Shown: positions 11,839 to 23,809 of the stretch, piece after piece
How the letters are laid out: every line of letters starts with the position of its first letter
Position numbering within the stretch: the first letter of the stretch is position 1
Assembly: GCA_963580285.1 (NCBI GenBank)
Contig: OY757011.1
Coordinates: 99,007,728-99,071,727 of the forward strand
From: Lucinisca nassula
Lineage: Eukaryota; Mollusca; Bivalvia; Lucinida; Lucinidae
Direction of reading: 5' to 3'
Length of the DNA stretch: 64,000 nucleotides
Position numbers and translations under genes: made by a program
Notes under the pieces: model-generated
Seen by the model: the letters and a program-made list of their open reading frames with translations, nothing else
Database searches by the model: none
What the model was told of the DNA's origin: nothing

Positions 11839-12683
11839 TATATAGAGGATCTTACATGTGTGATCATGTATTATTGCATTTATTAAACGAGTTGAGGAAA
11901 AGGGATAGAATGCGAGGCTTTATGACATTTAAAACGCATTTTATTCACGATTGTTTACAAAAATGTCAATTTTCTGCCGCTAGTAAACGCAACGTCGTTA
12001 AGGACGTCGCACATGTAACGTTACGGGACGTATCTAGCTTATTTGCATATTTAATCCACTAGTGGATTATCGAAAATATTACATGGCGTTGTTACACTCT
12101 CAGACGCGACGTCATATGAAAAATTTAGGATAATTCATGACTATTTCTTGGATTTTATCTTGAAAGGTATGTTCAACGAGAAGATTTTCATGAGTACACA
12201 CAACATTCATTTTTATCATAGGACGTCGCCTCTGAGAATGTAAAACGCCATGTAATAAATTCGATAATCCGCTAGTGGATTAAATATGCAAATTAGTTAG
12301 ATACGCTCCGTAACCTTACATGTACGACGTCCTTAACTACGTCGCATTTACTAATGGCGGAAAATTGACATTTTTTATATAAAACAATCGTGAATAAAAT
12401 GCGTTTTAATGCCATATGTTAAAAAAAATCTTACATTCGTGCTCATGTGTTATTGAATTTATTAAACTCGTTGAGGAAAGGCATAAAATGCTCGGCGTAG
12501 CCTCGCATTTTATCCATTTACCTCAACTCGTTTAATAAATTCAATAATACATGTTATTGAATTTATTAATCTCGTTAAGGAAAAGGCATAAAATGCTCGG
12601 CGTAGCCTCGCATTTTATCCCTTTTCCTCAACTCGTTTAATAAATTCAATAATACATGAACACTCATGTAAGATCCTCTATAT
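11839..12683. mobile_element. 845-bp foldback element
   Basis: Ends are TATAGAGGATCTTACATG and its complement CATGTAAGATCCTCTATA. The left arm (11839-12130) returns inverted in the right arm (about 12225-12683), including the CCACTAGTGGATTATCG and ACGTCGTTAAGGACGTCGCA blocks. The right arm also contains a ~120-bp hairpin (TTATTGAATTTATTAA with AAATGCTCGG) in two tandem copies (12432-12555 and 12556-12670), so the arms are unequal. No coding capacity. It is a foldback or MITE of unknown superfamily, related by its ends to 862-957. Confidence 0.7.
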
Positions 12684-13024
12684 TATGCAGAAAATCTAAA
12701 AATATAGCCTTAAGTCATGCTCATTATGCCTTATGCCGATATGAAGGTTTCTAGTGGCAGCTGGTGTTGTGCCGTGTGGCGGTCGTAAAGCGTCTCCCCG
12801 TACATCAACCATAGTGCAGTTTATATTTTACTTTTGGTCCTTTGAGATCAGCGTGAATATTCTGAGAAATCAGAAATCAATTATTGGTTTAGACTCATAT
12901 TCTAGACAGGTTTTTCATTATTTGGACCCCATTTTGATTTATATCAGTCTTTGTATCGACTGCCTATTCGATTTTCGCAAAATTGCAGTATGTTTCCTCT
13001 GGCTTTCTTTGCCGGATCAATACA

Positions 13025-13070
13025 GGGTTACTGATGAGGCTTTATTAGCCGAAACTATGTAGTATGACCC
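13025..13070 (+). ncRNA. Type I hammerhead ribozyme 1
   Basis: Order seen: stem I GGGTTA/TGACCC (one G-U), CTGATGA, stem II GGCT/AGCC with 5-nt loop, GAAA, a tiny stem III from ACTATGTAGT, then A as the cleavage base (after 13064). All core nucleotides match the hammerhead consensus. The very short stem III suggests the RNA works best as a dimer. Confidence 0.8.
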
Positions 13071-13405
13071 ATCTTCTTTCTTATGAATGTTTTCATTGCT
13101 CTTAAAGGAACTCATTTTAGATTAAATTGCCTTTACTGCAGCTGGCGTTGTGCCGTGTGGCGGCCGTAAAACGTCTCCCCGTACATCAACCATAGTGCAG
13201 TTTATATTTTACTTTTTGTCCTTTGAGATCAGCGTGAATATTCTGAGAAATCAGAAATAAATTATTGGTTAAGACTCATATTCTAGACAGGTTTTTAATT
13301 ATTTGGACCCAATTTTGATTTATATCAGTCTTTGTATCGACTGCCTATTCGAAATTCGCAAAATTGCAGTATGTTTCCTCGGGCTTTCTTTGCCGGATCA
13401 ATACA

Positions 13406-13451
13406 GGGTCACTGATGATGCTTTATTAGCCGAAACTATGTAGTATGACCC
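13406..13451 (+). ncRNA. Type I hammerhead ribozyme 2, weakened stem II
   Basis: Same layout as copy 1 with perfect stem I (GGGTCA/TGACCC). The first stem II base after CTGATGA is T instead of G, so the closing pair is lost. Activity is probably reduced. Confidence 0.7.
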
Positions 13452-13516
13452 ATATTCTTTCTTATGAATGTTTTCATTGCTCTTAAAGGAACTCATTTTT
13501 TATTTTTATTCTAAAT

Positions 13517-14270
13517 GTCTTATTGCTATCAAAGCTCGTGATTTAATATTGCAACAAGGTCTAAACGTTACAAATTCGGATAAGGATTCAGGTTAACCAA
13601 AATGCAGAGTTTTCGTACATTAAGTCTGTCTACGTACTTTTATTTTCCACGCTTTACACAACACTACTCGTATTTCAATTTTCTGTCAGATAAATTTAAT
13701 GATTCAATTGAATGGACATTCCATAGAGATGGTTCCCTCTATCTTGCATTCAATGAAACTTCCGAACAGCACAAAACTTTCACATTATTGTCATATCAGA
13801 AAGAGTGTGAAGCTGTCAACTTTCTACTTGACCATATTTATGTATGTTTTGTTATTACGTTATACATATAAATTGTTGGAATTGCGACGGGTACGTTGAT
13901 TTGTGCCTGTCCTGTTATGAAAGAGACTTCACCAGGCTCCTTTCTGAGGGAAAGCTGCCAGAAGTTGTTGATGTTTTCAGCACCACGTCTAGATATTTTC
14001 AAGGACAATACCTACTGTTGGTTTTCTTTTGCTCAAGCAAGCCGTCGATCTTCTCCGTATTGGTTTGATTTTTATGTTCTCGGAGATGCTGTACTGATGA
14101 GCTACAACTCATTCAAGCGGGCTAAACAAATTATTTGTCTAAACCATGTCAGAACCTAGGGCGAGGATTGTGTCCACGTAAAATCGAGTTACGTCCTCCA
14201 GTCAATGAAGGTTTTACTGACCGCTCCAAGGCGGTTCTTCTGTCGCGGTTTATTGTTGTTATAATTATAT
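13517..14270 (+). pseudogene. PLE pseudogene (RT fragment and 3' UTR)
   Basis: The + strand carries a broken PLE reading: the IEWTFHRDGSLYLAFN and FLLDHIYV segments in different frames, the YERDF segment after the GIATGT block, then 3' UTR (TTCTCGGAGATGC, GCGAGGATTGTG, CGGTTCTTCTGTCGCGG). Frameshifts are frequent and the catalytic DD is gone. It stops at 14270, where an unrelated array begins. Confidence 0.65.
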
Positions 14271-16034
14271 ACTGTCAAGATCTGAGCTACTGTACAGGTG
14301 CTTTGAAGAATTTCAAGATGACTATCATCTTGGATATCGGGTTGCAACAACTGAAGCAATTATGAATCTGCATATCGCCCAAATACATCCCTTTTAGTTT
14401 TGGCTCAATTCGACTTGATGCGGTTTGAAGGTTTTCCAAATTGCCACCATGATAGCCTACTTAGATAATGGAACAGAATATCAATTCTGAATCTCCACTG
14501 CCTCTAATCAAATAAGATTAGAGGTTAAGGAAGATATCTTGAAGATGGCTGCCATCTTGGATATCAGAATCGAATGAATTAAGTATTTCTGAACCTCCAT
14601 GTCGCTTTGATGCCTCCCATCACGTTTCAGCTAAATCCGATCTTTGGAGCTCAGCTCAAACTGACTTTCAGTACGGGAGGAGGTGTCCTTCAAAGAATTT
14701 CAAGTTGGCAACCATGGTGGCCATTTTCGATATCGGATTGGTTTTAGCAATTGTGAATCACCATGTCACCTTAATGAATCCCAACATGTTTAAGCTCAAC
14801 CTGGTCTTTTGTTCGGGAGACGATGTTGTTTAAAGATATTTCGAGATGGCTGCCATGGCAACATCTTTGGCATTGGAACAGAACAATTTTAGCAAATATG
14901 AATCTCCCTGTCCATCAAGCTTCAACTTAACCTGATTTTGAGCTCAGAAGGCTATGGGTAACAGGACACTTCGGCCCCAAAACCACCTCGGTCCCTAGAC
15001 ACTTCGGCCCCTAGACACCTCGGCCCCAAAACCACCTCGGCCCCACATAAAATTGAAACCCTAGACGGGTCGGCCCCTGGACACCTCGGCCCCTAGACAC
15101 GTCGGCCCCATATACCTAGACACTTCGGCCCCACTTTGCTTTTCACGGGGCTTCCACTTGAATTGGAGATCGGGTTGGATGCCCGATGAGTTTTTTTTTT
15201 TATTTTTATTTGCTGATTTGATTATTTTGATAGGGAGCACCTATAATATATTTATTTATTATATATTATAACGTTACTAAATAGAAAATCTATATATCCG
15301 CTTTAGAGCAGGCTCTTTTTTTTCTACAGTTCTGCTCTTTTGATCATTCGTTTGAAGAATTTAAAGCTGACCACCAGTTCAGATATATTTGAAATCAGAA
15401 CGGAACGATTGTATAAATCTGAATCTCAATGTCGCCCCTATGCCTCACATCAAGGTTCAGCTCGACCCTACCTTCCGCATTTCAAGACTAAAACCATGGC
15501 GGCCATCGTGGATATCAGAACAAAGCGATGTTTGCGAATTTGAATCTCCATGTCACTTTGATGCCCCAATCAGCACGATCGGACCTTTAGTTTGGAAGGA
15601 GATGTCGTTTGAAGAATTTCAAAATGGTGACCATGGAAACCATCTTGGAGATCGTTAAGGGGTGATTAAAGTACATCTGAAACACCATATCGCCCCATTG
15701 CCTCCCATCAAGTTTCAGCTTGACCCGATCTTTGGTTTAGTAGATCTCTTTTGAAGAATTACATAATGACCACCATAGCGGCCATCTTTGGAATCGGAAC
15801 GGAGCTATTTCAGCAAATCTTAATCTGTATGTCGCCCCAATGCATTCCAATAAGTTTCAATTCGATTCGACCCTTAGTTCGGTAGTAGATGTCGTTTGAA
15901 AAATATCAAGATGGCGACAAAGGAACTATATTAGCAACTCTGAATTTCCATGTTGCCCCGATGCCTCCCATCAAGTTTCAATTCAATCCTATCTTTGGTT
16001 CGGAAGGAAATGCCGTTTGAAGAATTTTAAGATG
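14271..16034 (+). repeat. Tandem array of GAAGAATTTCAAGATGG units, interrupted
   Basis: About nine diverged ~160-170-bp units, recognised by GAAGAATTTCAAGATGGC, TGAATCTCCATGTCGCC and AAGTTTCAGCTCGACC. The array is split at 14956-15344 by a CTCGGCCCC minisatellite block and AT-rich DNA. It has no coding function. It runs directly into the TGACCT array, which may be the same element. Confidence 0.6.
14957..15344 (+). mobile_element. CTCGGCCCC minisatellite insertion
   Basis: Starts GGGTAACAGG and contains about eight copies of a ~16-bp motif GACACCTCGGCCCCTA to 15150, then AT-rich sequence. The same block occurs at 61738-61855, and inverted at 63683-63808, where it ends GGGGTGTTACC. GGTAACA/TGTTACC may be the terminal inverted repeat. 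Confidence 0.5.
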
Positions 16035-17310
16035 GCCTGTGACCTAGACCTTGACCTGTGACCTACTTTATCAGAACTTTTGAATCCTTTGAGGTAGACA
16101 ATTCATATTTGGCATGTAGGTTCCTTGTGACAAGGGCTTCCCACCCATACAATAACTGACATGTGACCTTGACATTTGACCTACTTGGTGATAACTTTTG
16201 AACCAGTTGATATATGGGCTTTATATTTGGCATGTATGCTCCTTGTGACAAGATCTACCCTACTATACAAAAAGCATGACCTATGACCTTGACCTTTGAC
16301 CTACTTTGTCATAACTTTTGAAACATTTGAGAAAGAGTCATCATATTTGACATGTAGGTTCTTTGCGAAAGGGCTTCCATTTCATACAGATAATTGACCC
16401 GTGACCTTGACCTTGACCTGTGACCTACCATAGAGCCATCATATTTTGCATGTATGTTCCTTGTGACAAGGGCTTCCCAAGCATACAAAAATGTTGATCT
16501 GTGACCTCGATATTTGATCTACTTTGTCATAATTTTTTAACCATTTAAGATAGAACCTTCATATTTGGCACGTAGTTTCCTTGTGACAAGGGATTCCGAC
16601 TCATGCAAAAAAATGAACCTTTGACCTTGATCTTGACCTGTGACCTACTTTATCATAAGTTTTGAACCATTTGAGATAGATCCATCGTATTTGGCATGTA
16701 TGTTCCTTGTGACAAGGGCTTCCCAAACAGAAATTTTGACCTGTGATCTTGACCTTTGACCTACTTGGTGATAACTTTTGAACAATTTGAGATAGAGTCT
16801 CCACATTTGGAATGAAGGTTCCTTGTGACAAGAGCTTCCCACTCATAAAAAATGTCCTGTGCACAGAATATTGACCCGTGACCTACTTTATTATCACTTT
16901 TGAACCATTTGACATAGAGCCTTTATATTTGGCACGTAAGTTCCTTGTGACAAGAGCTTCCAATTCATAGAAAAAATATAGCTTGTGAGCTTGACCTTTT
17001 GACTTTTTTCTCATAACGTTTTAACCATTTGAGATGGAGCCTTTATATTTTGGATGTAGGTTCATTGTGACAAGAGTTTCCCCCTTCGTACAAACATATT
17101 TTGACCTGTGACCTTGACCTGTGACCTACTTTATCATAAATTTTGAACAATTTGCGATAGAGCCATCATCCAGGTTCTTTGTGACATGGTCTTCCCACTG
17201 ATAAAAATTGTTCTCTGGCCTTGACCTACTTTATCACAACTTTTAAACCGTTTGAGATTGTGCCTTCAAATTTTGCATGTAGGTTTCTTGAGACAAGTAT
17301 AGCCCCCTAC
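16035..17310 (+). repeat. Tandem array rich in TGACCT half-sites
   Basis: About eight ~165-bp units with the order GACCTGTGACCTTGACC, a CTACTTTGTCATAACTTTTGAACC-type block, then GGCATGTAGGTTCCTTGTGA. Units differ by 15-25%. The array ends near GTATAGCCCCCTACC. It contains at least two perfect TGACCTTTGACCT direct repeats (16290-16302, 16750-16762). Confidence 0.65.
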
Positions 17311-17344
17311 CACCCAGTCACCAGAACTAAAATATGCAACCTTT

Positions 17345-17454
17345 AAAATGAATTCTAGTAAGGCCGAGTATTGCGGCCGCGAAAAATCGATTTAAGCCGT
17401 CCAGTGGAGTTCGTTTCACTGACCGTTCTAAGGCGGTTCTTCTGTCGCGGTTTA
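17345..17454 (+). mobile_element. PLE-A 3' tail, left part (split by insertion)
   Basis: PLE 3' sequence (AAAATCGATTTAAGCC, GACCGTTCTAAGGCGG, TTCTGTCGCGGTTTA) that continues without loss at 25258 after a 7.8-kb insertion. Confidence 0.75.
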
Positions 17455-18530
17455 TTATGCCCCCAACTTTGACACATGTACGCTAGTGTTTTGAAATTTC
17501 ATATATGGTTTCCTCATGAAAAAAATAGTTGACCCGTATTTTTTTCTTATCCAAATTATTTCCCTTTTAATTAAATAACATAGAAATTTCGTTAGCAAGA
17601 TATCTCAAAAAGTATTTGAGATAGAGCCTTGATATTTGGTAAACAGCTTGGGACTGAGGAGGAGAACACCTGATTAAATTTTCAACAAATTTAATGAAAT
17701 TTTGTTAGATTTATATTTTCTTTTCCGAATTATCTTCCCTTTTTGAGTTATTGTCCCTTTAATTAAATAACATAGAAATCTCGTTAGCAAGATATCTCAG
17801 AAAATATTTGAGCTAGAGCCTTGATATTTTGTATACTAATTTAGACTAAGGAGGAGATTACCTGATTAAATTTTCAACCAATTTAATGAAATTTTGTTAA
17901 GTAATGGCCCTTTGCAATTTCTGGCCATTAATTTGTGATGCTTTCTGGTGCATAACTTTATAACCATGTATGCTAGTGTTTTGAAATTTCATATACGGTT
18001 TCCTCAAGAAAATATTATTGACCTCTGTTTTTTTTCTTATCTGAATTATCGCCCCTTTTCGCATTATTTCCCTTTTAATTAAACAGCATAGAAAGCGTGT
18101 TAGCAAGATATCTAAAAAGTATTTGAGCTAGACCCTTGATATTTGGTACACTGCTTGGGACTGAGGAGGCGATCACCTGATTAAATTTTCAACCAATTTA
18201 AAGAAATTTTGTTAGAGTTATCGCCCTTTACAATTTCTGGCCATTTAATTGTGTTGATTTCCTGTGCATAGTATTTCTTAAGAACTATGTATGCTAGTGT
18301 ATTTCATATACGGTTTCCTGATGAAAAAATAGTTAACCCTTTTTTATCTGACTTATCTCCCCTTTTCGCGTTATTTCTTTTTAATTAAATAACATAGAAA
18401 TCTCGTTAGCAAGATATCCCACAAAGTATTTGAGCTAGAGCCTTGAAAAAGTTGACCCGTATTTTTTCTTATCTGACTTATCCCCCCCCCCTTTTCGCAG
18501 TATTTCCGTTAATTAATTAACATGAATAGA

Positions 18531-19789
18531 AGTGAAGGCAATGTCAGGAATCGATACAATTAACCCACAGTTCCCATCAGAGACACCAAAGGGAAAGAAA
18601 CATAATCACGAAACAACAGACCTTAATGAAAACATCAACAGCGGAAAGCCAAAAGGACAGTTACTTTCCCACAAAATGGCCAATAGGCTTTCCAAAATAA
18701 AATAATATAAGCGACACAGAGACCCAAAGACAAACCATAACAAAAATAAACCGCGACAGAAGAACCGCCTTGGAACGGTCAGCGGAAACGAATTCCACTG
18801 GGGGGCTTAAATCGATTTTACGTGGCCACAATCCCCGTCCTTACTTCCGTCGCGATTAAGACAAATAATTTGTTCAGTCCACATGAAGGCCTCCTAACTC
18901 ATCATTGCAACATCTCTATGAACACAAAAATCAAACAACCACAGAGTTGAAACAACGGTGAGGACTCGACAGCAAGAAACCACTTAAATGCTGGAGCAAA
19001 AGAAAACCAACAGTTAGGCTCCGATGCGCCCGACAAGAGACAGAGCATCAGGTACCAACCAACATAAGCCTTTACGTTGGAACCGTCATAGAATCTGAGG
19101 CCTGACCCACCGGCGTGCAATTAAAGAGGGAAGCAAAGTTGTCAACCGTGATTGGGTTAACTACTATGCATGCAATCTGTTGTATAACATTTACAATCTT
19201 TTTATATCGAAGAACGATTTTACGAAATTGAGTGCTTAAGTCATTGCGGGTATATATTTTTCTGAATTTATATACTAAGTCCCCAAATATTCGAGTTCCG
19301 ATAGTCCTTGTTGCAGAAGAGATTTAAGTCCAATATTGACTTTTGAAGGTAAATCAGAATGGCGTCTATAAAATTTTGAAAAGACTTTGCGTAGTGTATG
19401 GTACCGATAACCCTGATTAAGAAGTTTAGCCGTTAACAATTTATTACAAGTGTTGAAGTCAGTTACATGACTACACACTCTGGCAAATCGAATAAATTGC
19501 GAAATATAAACGCCATAGGATGGCGCACGAGGAAATCACCATCCAAAAAAGGAAAATTTACAATATCAAAATCAAAATCATCGCGTTTATCATAAATTTG
19601 CAAGAAACAAACCCATCTACAATAGACAGGTGTAAATCCAAAAATGGGGTCTCGGTATCAGAAGAAATTGCTTTATTTAACTGAAGTTCTGGGGGGGGGG
19701 GGGTTAATTTGACTGATCAAACCACCGAGATAGGTATTCTCAAAATAAATCATCTAAATATCTAGAAGTCGAGCTAAAAGCTTCAATGA
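18531..19789 (-). pseudogene. PLE-B, 3' half (RT C-terminus, 3' UTR and tail)
   Basis: Minus-strand Penelope-like element continuing from 23810-24572. The protein part (19789 down to about 19080) covers the segment after the catalytic box to the FNCTPVGQ end, with frameshifts, a 13-G run near 19690 and stops. Then come the 3' UTR with GACTCGACAGC and the complete tail, ending at GAATAGAAGTGAAGGC (18534). It was inserted into the array of the outer Helitron-like element. Confidence 0.75.
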
Positions 19790-22700
19790 TTATGTCTCCC
19801 CCGAAATTTTTTTTTTCGGAGGGACATATTTTTCCCCCCGGTGTCTGTCTGTCCGTCCGTCCGTCCGTCTGTCCGTCTGTCACACATTCGTGATCGCCCT
19901 ATAACTTGAAAACCGTTTAAGCTATCTCCACGAAACTTCATATCAATATTAACCAGTATTAGACGCCGTGCAGTGCGCAAGAACTATAACTCTCGCATTT
20001 TTACTTTTTGAATTATCTCCCTTGGAAGTTTGTCGGTATGTATGTGTGTATGGGCAAATCGTCATCGGTCAATTACTTTCTTATTTTTAGATGGATTTTA
20101 AAATTACTTGGCAGAACTATTAACAACAATGAGACGATGTGTGGTGTGAATGAGGCAGGTCTGTATCTCAAGGTCAAGGTCATAGTTAGAGGTCAAAAGT
20201 AAAAAAAAACAAAACTTTTTTGTGTTTGGTCAATAACTTTCTTATTTTTTGATGGATTTTGAAATCACTTGGCAGAAATGTTAACCACCATAAAATGATG
20301 TGTTGCGTGCATGACCCAGGTTGGTACTTCAAAGGTCAAGGTCATACTTAGAGGTCAAAGGTAAAAAAGGGGCCCTTTTTCATGTTTTGTCAATAACTTT
20401 CTTATTTTAGATAGAATTTGAAGTTACATGGCAAAATGTTACTATGATGAGACGATGTGTTGCATACATGATTCAGTTTGGTACCTCAAATGTCAAGGTC
20501 ATACATAGAGGTCAAAGGTAAAAAAGGGGCCTTTTTGTCGTGTTTGGTCAATAACTTTCTTATTTTTAGATGGATTAAGAAATTGTTTGGCAGAAAATGT
20601 TTACCACCATGAGTCGAGGTGTTGTGTACATGACCCAGTTTTGTGCCTGAAAGGTAAAGGTCATACATAGAGGTTAAAGGTAAAAAAGGGGCCTTTTTGT
20701 GTTCGGTCAATAACTTTCTTATTTTTTGATAGAATTTGAAATAACTTGGCAGAAATGTCAACCACCATGAAACGATGTGTTGCGTGCATACCCAGGTTGG
20801 TACCTCAAAGGTCAAGGTCAAGGTCATACTTAGAGGTCAAAAGTAAAAAAGGGTGTTGTTTGGTCAATAACTTTCTTATTTGTAGATGGATTTTGAAATT
20901 ACTTTGCAGAAATGTTAACAACCATGAGTCAATGTGTTGCGTGCATGACCCTAGTTGGGACCTCAAATGTCAAGGTCGTACTAAGAGGTCAAAGGACAAA
21001 AAAGGGCCTTTTTAGTGTTCAGCCAATAACTTTCTTATTCCTGAATAGATTGTGAAATTACTTGGCAGAAATGTTAACCATCATGAGACGATGTGTTGCA
21101 CGCTAGATTCATGTCCGTACCTCCATAGTCAAGGTTATACTAAGAGGTCAGATGTAAAAAAGTTTTTTTAGCTCACCTGAGCACGAAGTGCTCATGGTGA
21201 GCTATTGTGATCAGTCAATGTCCGTCGTGCGTCGTGCGTCGTGCATCGTGCGTCGTGCGTCGTGTGTCGTGCGGCGTCAACTATTTGCTTTAAATGCTAA
21301 CTCCTCCTAAACCCTTGAGCCAATTTCAAAAAAAACTTTATAGGAATATTGCTCAGGTGACCCTCTACAAAAATAGCTAAAATTCTTCCGCTCCGCTGAA
21401 CAAGATGGCCACCAGAACTAAAAATAGAAAAATCTTTAAACGACAAATTCTCCTGTACCTTAAGGCCAATTTCATTCAAACTTTATAGGAGTGTTGCTTA
21501 GGTGACCCTCTTCCAAAATAGCTAAAATGTTTCCGCCCCGGTGAACAAAATGGCCACCAGAGCTAAAAATAGAAAATTCTTTAAACGACAACTCCTCCTG
21601 TACCCTTGGGCCAAATTAATTCAAACTTCATAGGAATGTTGCTTAGGTGACTCTCTACTAAAATAGCTAAAATGGTATTGCGCTGATTAGCAAAATGGCC
21701 GCCATAGCTAAAAATAGAAAAACATCGTAAATTTGCTTCAAACACAAACTCCTCCTCAACCCTTGGGCTAATTTGATTCAAACTTCACAGGAATGTTGCC
21801 CAAATGACTCCCTACCAAAATAGCTAAAATCGTTGTGCTCTGACAAACAAGATGGCCGCCAGAGCTAAAAATAGAAAAAATATTTTAAATGACAATTCCT
21901 CCTGTACCCTTGGGCCAATTTTATTCAAACTTCATAGGAATTTTGCTTAGGTGACCAGCTACCAAAATAGCTGAAAAGATTCTGCTCTGATGAGCAAAAT
22001 GGCCGCCATCGCAAAAAATAGAAAAACATCGTTAATTTGCTTCAAACACGAACTCCACCTTAACCCTTGGGCCAATTAGATTCAAACTTCACAGGAATGT
22101 TATGTAGGTGACTCCCTAAAGAAATAGCTAAAATCATTCCGCTCTGACTAACAAGATGGCCGCCAGAGCTAAAAACAGAAAAATTCTTCAAACGACTACT
22201 CCTCCTTTACCATTGGGACAATTTTATTCAAAAGTCATAGGAATGTTGCTTAGATGACCCACTTCCAAAATAGCTAAAACGTTTTCGCTCTGATGAGCAA
22301 AATGGCCGCCATGGCTAAAAACAGAAAAACTTTGTAAATTTACGTCAAAACGCGAACTCCTCCTCAACCCTTGGGCCAATTTGATTCAAACTTCACAGGA
22401 ATGTTAGTTTGATGACTCCCTACCAAAATAGCTAAAATCGTTCAACGCGGCGAACAAGATGGCCGCCAGAGCTAAAAATAGAAAAAATCTTCAAACGACA
22501 ACTCCTCCTTACCCCTTGGGTCAATTTGATTCAAATTTCACATGAATATTATGTCGCTGACTCCCTACCAAAATAGATAAAATTGTTCCTCTCTGACTAA
22601 AAAGATGGCCGCCAGAGCTAAAAATAGAAAAATTCTTCAAACGACAATTCCTCCTCATCCCTTGTGCCAATTTGATTCAAAACTTCACAGGAATATTATG

Positions 22701-23809
22701 TCGTTGACCCTCTACCATATTAGCTAAAATGATCCTGCTCTCATGAACAAAATGGCCACCAGAGCTAAAAATAGAAAAACATTGTAAATTGGCTTCAAAC
22801 TTCACAGGAATGTTGCCCAGGTGACTCCCTACCAAAATAGTTAAAATCATTCCACTCTGATAAACAAGATGGCCACCAGGGCTAAAAATAGAAAAAATCT
22901 TCAAACGGCCGCACTGGGGCCGACCAGTTAAATACATGGGCTTGTATAGGAAAATCCTTTAAAAATCTTCTTCTCAGAAACCGTAGGGCCCAGGTCTTTG
23001 ATATTTGGTATGAAGCTTCATCAAATTGTAGCCCCGGGGCCAAAAATGCCCCTGCCACAGGGCCCACTGGTTTTACATAGGCTTATATAGGGAAAACCTT
23101 AAAAAATCTTCTTGTCTGATTTCAGAAGGCCCAGGTCTTTGATATGTGGTATGAAGCTTCACCTAGTGAACCTCTACTAAGATTGTTCAAATTATAGCCC
23201 TGGGGCTAAATATACCCCAGCGCCGGGGACTACCAAGATTTTTTAAATCACAGAGTTGGGGCCAAAAATTGCCCCACCCTGGGACACGCATGTACATATC
23301 TTAACTCAGGTGAGCGAATTAGGACCATCATGGTCCTCTTGTTTGTGTGTCCAGTCAATAACTTTTTCATTTCTGGATGGACTTTTTAAAGTAACCATGC
23401 CGAAATGTTCCCCGTCATTAGACCATGAGTCATGTGCAAGACCAAGGTCCATACCTCCAATGTCAAGGTCATACCTAGGTCAAAGATGCAAAAGGGACAG
23501 TCAATAACTTTCTTATTCTTTGTTGGATTATGAACTTACTTGGCAGAAATGTTAACCATCATGAGATGATATGTTGTACCTCAAAGGTAAAGGCCATACT
23601 TTGAGCTCAAAGGTAAAAAAGGGCTTTTTGTGTACGGCCAATAACTATTTATTTCTCTATGAACTTTTAAAGTTACTTTGCAGAAATGTTCATCTACATT
23701 AGATGATGTGTTGCACACGAGACCCAAATCAATACCTCCAATGTCAAGGTCATACTCAGAGGTAAAAACGGGGGAGACATCTGTGCTTTTGTAGAAAAAT
23801 AAATTCTAG
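19790..23809 (+). mobile_element. Helitron-like TTATGTC...CTAG element
   Basis: Starts with a hairpin (TATGTCTCCCCCGAAA and TTTCGGAGGGACATA, 19791-19829) and a CTGTCCGTC tract. It then has ~165-bp tandem units (GGTCAATAACTTTCTTATTT, AGGTCAAGGTCATACTTAGAGGTCAAAGG) to 21162, continuing at 23346-23765. It ends GGGGGAGACAT...AAATTCTAG. It splits PLE-B between A and T (CAATGA | TTTCAG) without target duplication. No protein is encoded. The gap 21170-23344 is a nested AGCTCACC element. Confidence 0.7.
21170..23344 (+). mobile_element. AGCTCACC element, nested copy with hybrid array
   Basis: 5' hairpin 21170-21203 (outer AGCTCACC/GGTGAGCT as in the 3738 copy, inner stem changed to TGAGCAC/GTGCTCA), then a CGTCGTGCGTC tract. 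Next are about eleven ~145-bp units (AACTCCTCCT, GGCCAATTTGATTCAAACTT, ATGGCCGCCAGAGCTAAAAA). From 22920 there are two or three units of the 166-bp type found at 4-7 kb. 3' hairpin 23321-23337 (AGGACCA TCA TGGTCCT), then CTTGTTT. Ends shared with the 3738 element but a different cargo satellite. Confidence 0.7.

Larger units (their letters stand above)
12757..13516 (+). mobile_element. Tandem hammerhead repeat (retrozyme-like), locus 1
   Basis: Two tandem copies of a ~381-bp unit (GCAGCTGG at 12757 and again at 13138), each ending in a hammerhead core followed by CATTGCTCTTAAAGGAACTC. The copies are about 97% alike and also match the units at 36400-37062. There is no ORF. Dimeric ~380-bp units with minimal type I hammerheads are the known plan of metazoan retrozymes and of PLE terminal repeats. 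The right flank is PLE coding sequence. I could not define a target duplication here. Confidence 0.75.
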
